A DNA stretch of 64,000 nt. It comes from Nymphaea colorata. Taxonomy: Eukaryota; Streptophyta; Magnoliopsida; Nymphaeales; Nymphaeaceae. This document shows, in pieces, positions 61,175 to 64,000 of the stretch. Each line of letters starts with the position of its first letter. Position 1 is the stretch's first letter. The notes under the pieces were generated by a model. The model had not been told where the DNA came from, did not search any database, and worked only from the letters and a program-made list of their open reading frames with translations. The stretch lies in the NCBI RefSeq assembly GCF_008831285.2, contig NC_045140.1, forward strand, positions 7,002,505 to 7,066,504, written 5' to 3'. The position numbers were made by a program, and so were the translations under genes.

Positions 61175-61585
61175 ATGCAATTAACAGCGCCATTCATGAG
61201 ATCTGTGTACAAGGTGATCAGTAAAATGAGAGGTAAAGTGATCATCCCAGAGTTACTCAAACCCTTGGATCTGATAAAGATGCTGATGGTTCATTTAGGA
61301 TCCCAAAATTTTGCAACAAAGAAGCATCTACTGTACATAGTTTATGAAATCAGGAACGCTGAGGAGCAAGGCTCTGAACGGTTATTAGAAAAGAATGAAA
61401 TGACGTTTGAAGAAGAAAATATTGCCATGTCAAATCGAGAACCAGCGGTCAAGGACATGAAAGCACATATAAGGATCACATTCCTCCTCAACACAATGCC
61501 CAACGGCATCATGGACACGCGACGGATCATTGAAATATTTTGCCATCAATTTTTACGCCTTTTATCACAAGGGGATGCAGATTAA
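61175..61585 (+). CDS. Unrecognised open frame, 136 codons
   Basis: The longest unassigned open frame in the right end of the window. The product would be mixed charged and hydrophobic (KVISKMRGKVIIPELLKPLD, a middle EEQGSERLLEKNEMTFEEEN, an end IIEIFCHQFLRLLSQGDAD), without signal peptide, membrane segment or known motif. Its last about 45 codons belong to a segment partly duplicated just downstream (61594-61735), where the frame is not kept. It could be a chance frame, an exon, or part of an old mobile element. I do not recognise it. Confidence 0.2.
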   Translation: MQLTAPFMRSVYKVISKMRGKVIIPELLKPLDLIKMLMVHLGSQNFATKKHLLYIVYEIRNAEEQGSERLLEKNEMTFEEENIAMSNREPAVKDMKAHIRITFLLNTMPNGIMDTRRIIEIFCHQFLRLLSQGDAD

Positions 61586-61735
61586 GTGGGGGTGGACATG
61601 AAAGCACTCAGTAAAGATCACATTCCTCCAAAGGTGCCAAGCAGAAACACGGAAGGACACATGACGTGACCGACAATTAGAATGTTTTGACAACAATCTT
61701 TTACTACCTTCACAAAGTTATGCAGATTAAGTGGC
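61453..61735 (+). repeat. Diverged tandem duplication, about 140-bp unit
   Basis: Unit 1 (about 61453-61591) and unit 2 (about 61595-61735) both run GGACATGAAAGCAC, then GATCACATTCCTCC, 'gacac(g/a)', 'attttgccatcaatttttac'/'gttttgacaacaatctttta', and end ATGCAGATTAAGTGG. Clearly related but strongly diverged. Confidence 0.65.
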
Positions 61736-62782
61736 AAAAGGACGTGAAACTACGTATATGATAACAATAATGGGAATTGCAAATTAAAGTAGAAGATAAG
61801 ATAATAAATATGGGAAATGCAATACTAAAGTAGAAGACAGCCAAACGCTTGACCAATGATAAAGCTCAAATTGACCCAACTGCTAAAAGAAGCCTTAATC
61901 TTGTGAATATCATGAATAAAAGTGGAAACAATTTCCACCTGCCACACCTCCCTTTCTGTTGCTGGGTGTCTATTCTGGTGAAGGACACTGTTGCTGCCTG
62001 GTACAAATCACAAAAAGAAAAGGAGCTTTCAATTGGAGACGTTATCCTAGACAACTGCTGAATGAACCACATGCATGCTGCCAGGCTTTACTGTTCAAAC
62101 CATTATCATAAAGTCACTATTGAGTGAACCGGAACTTTCCTCTTATCCCAATAAAGCCACAAGCAAGAGCTTCAAAAATAGCCTACGTTTCTTACAACTG
62201 CTGAAGGTGGCTCCCCAGTATCACTTTCTTTACTCAAGAATACCAATCTACCTGTACATCAATCCACTGACTGTCAAAATGAAGCATGACTTCCAAGTAC
62301 TAATTAAATGTAACCAAATATAGCAGATATTCATAAGTGCAATTGTGCAACCCAGCAAGCCAGGGGCAACAGTACATAACTACATATCAACCTGGGGATG
62401 AGGTCACTAGCGAGTGGTCATGAATCTACATAATATGGTGTTGAAGGTGATTGCACGAAATGCTGGAAACGTCACACAAAAGTTTGGCAGCCTGCCAGGC
62501 GACTGCAATAACAGTGCACCTTCTAATGTCACAAAGTTTCAGTTCTAATTTATTATGACAGTAGGAGGACTTACACTAATCATACATTTCCATGTTTCAG
62601 CAGAAAAGGACAAGCCTGACGATATAAAAGCCACTCTTACTAAAACATTTCTCTAACAAAAGTGTAAAGTCGAATATCAAATGACTTAAAGTTATAACTA
62701 CACCACATGAACCTACAGCACAGTTTCTAATAGATATCTAAGGTATCCAGGCTACCAATCACAAGGTCTACAATTATGAAGA
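61736..62782. other. Intergenic, no gene recognised
   Basis: A short local repeat of 'gggaaatgcaa...taaagtagaaga' words lies at 61768-61840. Open frames at 61849-62061 and 62075-62323 are short with no family similarity. Confidence 0.4.
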
Positions 62783-63236
62783 CCTATGTCACATGGGTAC
62801 AGATTGTGGGTTCGGGTATGGGTGCCGGTTTAGGCACAGGTGCAGACCAAGTTAAAAAATCATGGGTACAGGGATACGTGTATATATATTTATACACAAA
62901 TAGGCTGGAAAATTACATTCATTAAGATTTCCAGAAATAGCACAGCCCATCGGAAAAAGTCGCCGACTCGCCAGACGGTGGAGAAGTCCAATGCCGCACA
63001 AGGAACCCAACAAAGAACAGCAGCCTTCATCTGAACGAAGACTGTTGTTCACCATAGTAAAGACAGTAAAAAAAAAAAAAAAAGACTTAATTTTTTGACT
63101 GAAATGGACTCTGCCTAAGTTGACCGAGTCCAGATTTGGATGGATACAGGCTTGGGCATGTAGACCATAGCCGACATTGCTTGGACTGTGTCCGGGCTGT
63201 GTCCAAGACTGTACCCATACCCAAACCCATGTCAAC
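62783..63236. mobile_element. Copy 3 of the GGGTATGGG repeat: element with inverted ends
   Basis: The left end CCTATGTCACATGGGTACAG and the right end (reverse complement TTGACATGGGTTTGGGTATGG, then GGGTACAG) are inverted copies, enclosing about 450 bp with a poly-A run near 63069-63084. This is probably the fullest copy of the family seen at 10996 and 50989, suggesting a small DNA transposon. No coding capacity. Confidence 0.5.
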
Positions 63237-64000
63237 AAGGGTCACTGCTTAAACAGACGTACCATGTTTCATCGATGAAGACTAATCCCTCTTAACCTGA
63301 GAAAATTTATTCACAGATATTTAAGCTGCATAAAGAAAACATCACATACATGGCTATATAACATGGAGTAAAGAAAATAAGTAACTGCCTTAACAGATTG
63401 CACCACAGTGGAGCCATACCAAATATGCTGCTATGTGAATGACAGTATGCAAGGGATCTTCAAAAAGTTGCTTTTAGAAATTCCACGTACTCGCTATATT
63501 TTCCTATCGGGTGTGTAGTTCACCATATACTTGTTATATAGCATCTATGAGCCAATTTGAATGATTTTGTATATAAGAACTTTGATAAACAAAGTTCCTT
63601 TACTAAATAATATACCATGTACTTTAAGTACAAAACAGAAAAAAAAAGCAAGTCAATCTAAGTATGCCATTTCTGAATCTGGATTTCAGAATCTGTGAAA
63701 GTGCTTGGAAATGACAAGAGTTGACAATCCAATAAACCAAGGAGCCAGGATCATATGAGACCCTTTGAGACGAAACAATGGTCTATCCAAAGCCATAGCA
63801 GAAACTCAAAGTCTTACCCTAAATGAATATATTCCCATTGATTACGATGTTTGGTTGTATATTTCCTACATAGTACATACACATACAAGAAGTCATATTA
63901 AATCACCTGCAAATAGTTTTGCAGTTCAGATTAAACCGTGGTATGTGAATTTTTTTTTAGTACCATCAGCATGCATATCAACAGCAGCTTCAGAACTCTA
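63237..64000. other. No gene recognised at the right edge
   Basis: AT-rich with short frames only. It could be intron or flank of a gene beyond the window. Confidence 0.4.

Noticed and set aside
1-64000. CRISPR array, prophage, toxin-antitoxin or operon-like system
   Set aside because: The window is plant nuclear DNA; no regular spacer repeats or bacterial gene organisation exist.

Overview
This window is nuclear DNA from a flowering plant. It has AT-rich, low-density genes with GT-AG introns, plant-only gene families (carotenoid Z-ISO, RTM2-like, plasmodesmal X8/CBM43 and class V GH18 proteins), many (AT)n and (CT)n microsatellites, and decayed LINE, SINE, MITE and TRIM copies. The sequence alone does not identify the species, and I see no bacterial, plasmid or CRISPR-like content.

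Layout. 1-7.8 kb: no host gene recognised; a MITE-like hairpin (1714-1862), a run of 21 Gs (3673-3693) and a decayed L1-type LINE (about 5300-6660). 7.8-14.4 kb, minus strand: an FHA2-type forkhead-associated protein in three exons around a 4.8 kb first intron. 18.4-21.6 kb, plus strand: a trypsin-like (PA-clan) protein in two exons with a complete His/Asp/Ser set and a possible cassette exon in its intron. 21.6-27.6 kb: repeat-rich intergenic DNA with a tRNA-derived SINE. 27.9-30.0 kb, plus strand: a GPI-anchored X8 (CBM43) callose-binding-type protein in three exons. 30-35 kb: mobile-element debris, including a structurally complete TRIM with a perfect 5-bp target duplication. 35.2-36.7 kb, plus strand: a class V GH18 chitinase-like protein with altered active-site residues and a hydrophobic C-terminal tail. 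37.0-39.6 kb, minus strand: 15-cis-zeta-carotene isomerase (Z-ISO) in four exons, convergent with the GH18 gene. 41.9-42.8 kb, minus strand: an HSP20-like protein with a C-terminal membrane anchor (RTM2-like) and an internal 43-residue tandem repeat. 45.1-47.9 kb: an L1-type LINE in two head-to-head halves, as expected from a twin-primed insertion. 48-57.5 kb: repeats and microsatellites. 57.5-58.5 kb, plus strand: a small secreted 12-cysteine protein in two exons. 58.5-64 kb: no confident gene; one 136-codon open frame of unknown nature, a diverged local duplication and an element with inverted ends.

The genes are ordinary single-copy plant loci that do not form a cluster or pathway. They touch nuclear phospho-recognition (FHA2), plastid carotenoid synthesis (Z-ISO), the cell wall and plasmodesmata (X8), the apoplast or cell surface (GH18, Cys-rich protein) and a membrane-bound small-heat-shock-like protein. 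I did not find a convincing new multi-gene system. The best leads are the altered, tail-bearing GH18 protein, the phase-neutral cassette-exon candidate in the protease gene, the twin-primed LINE, the intact TRIM and the 12-Cys secreted protein. Exon boundaries were set by hand from splice-site dinucleotides, reading phase and remembered family sequences; none was computed or checked against transcripts.
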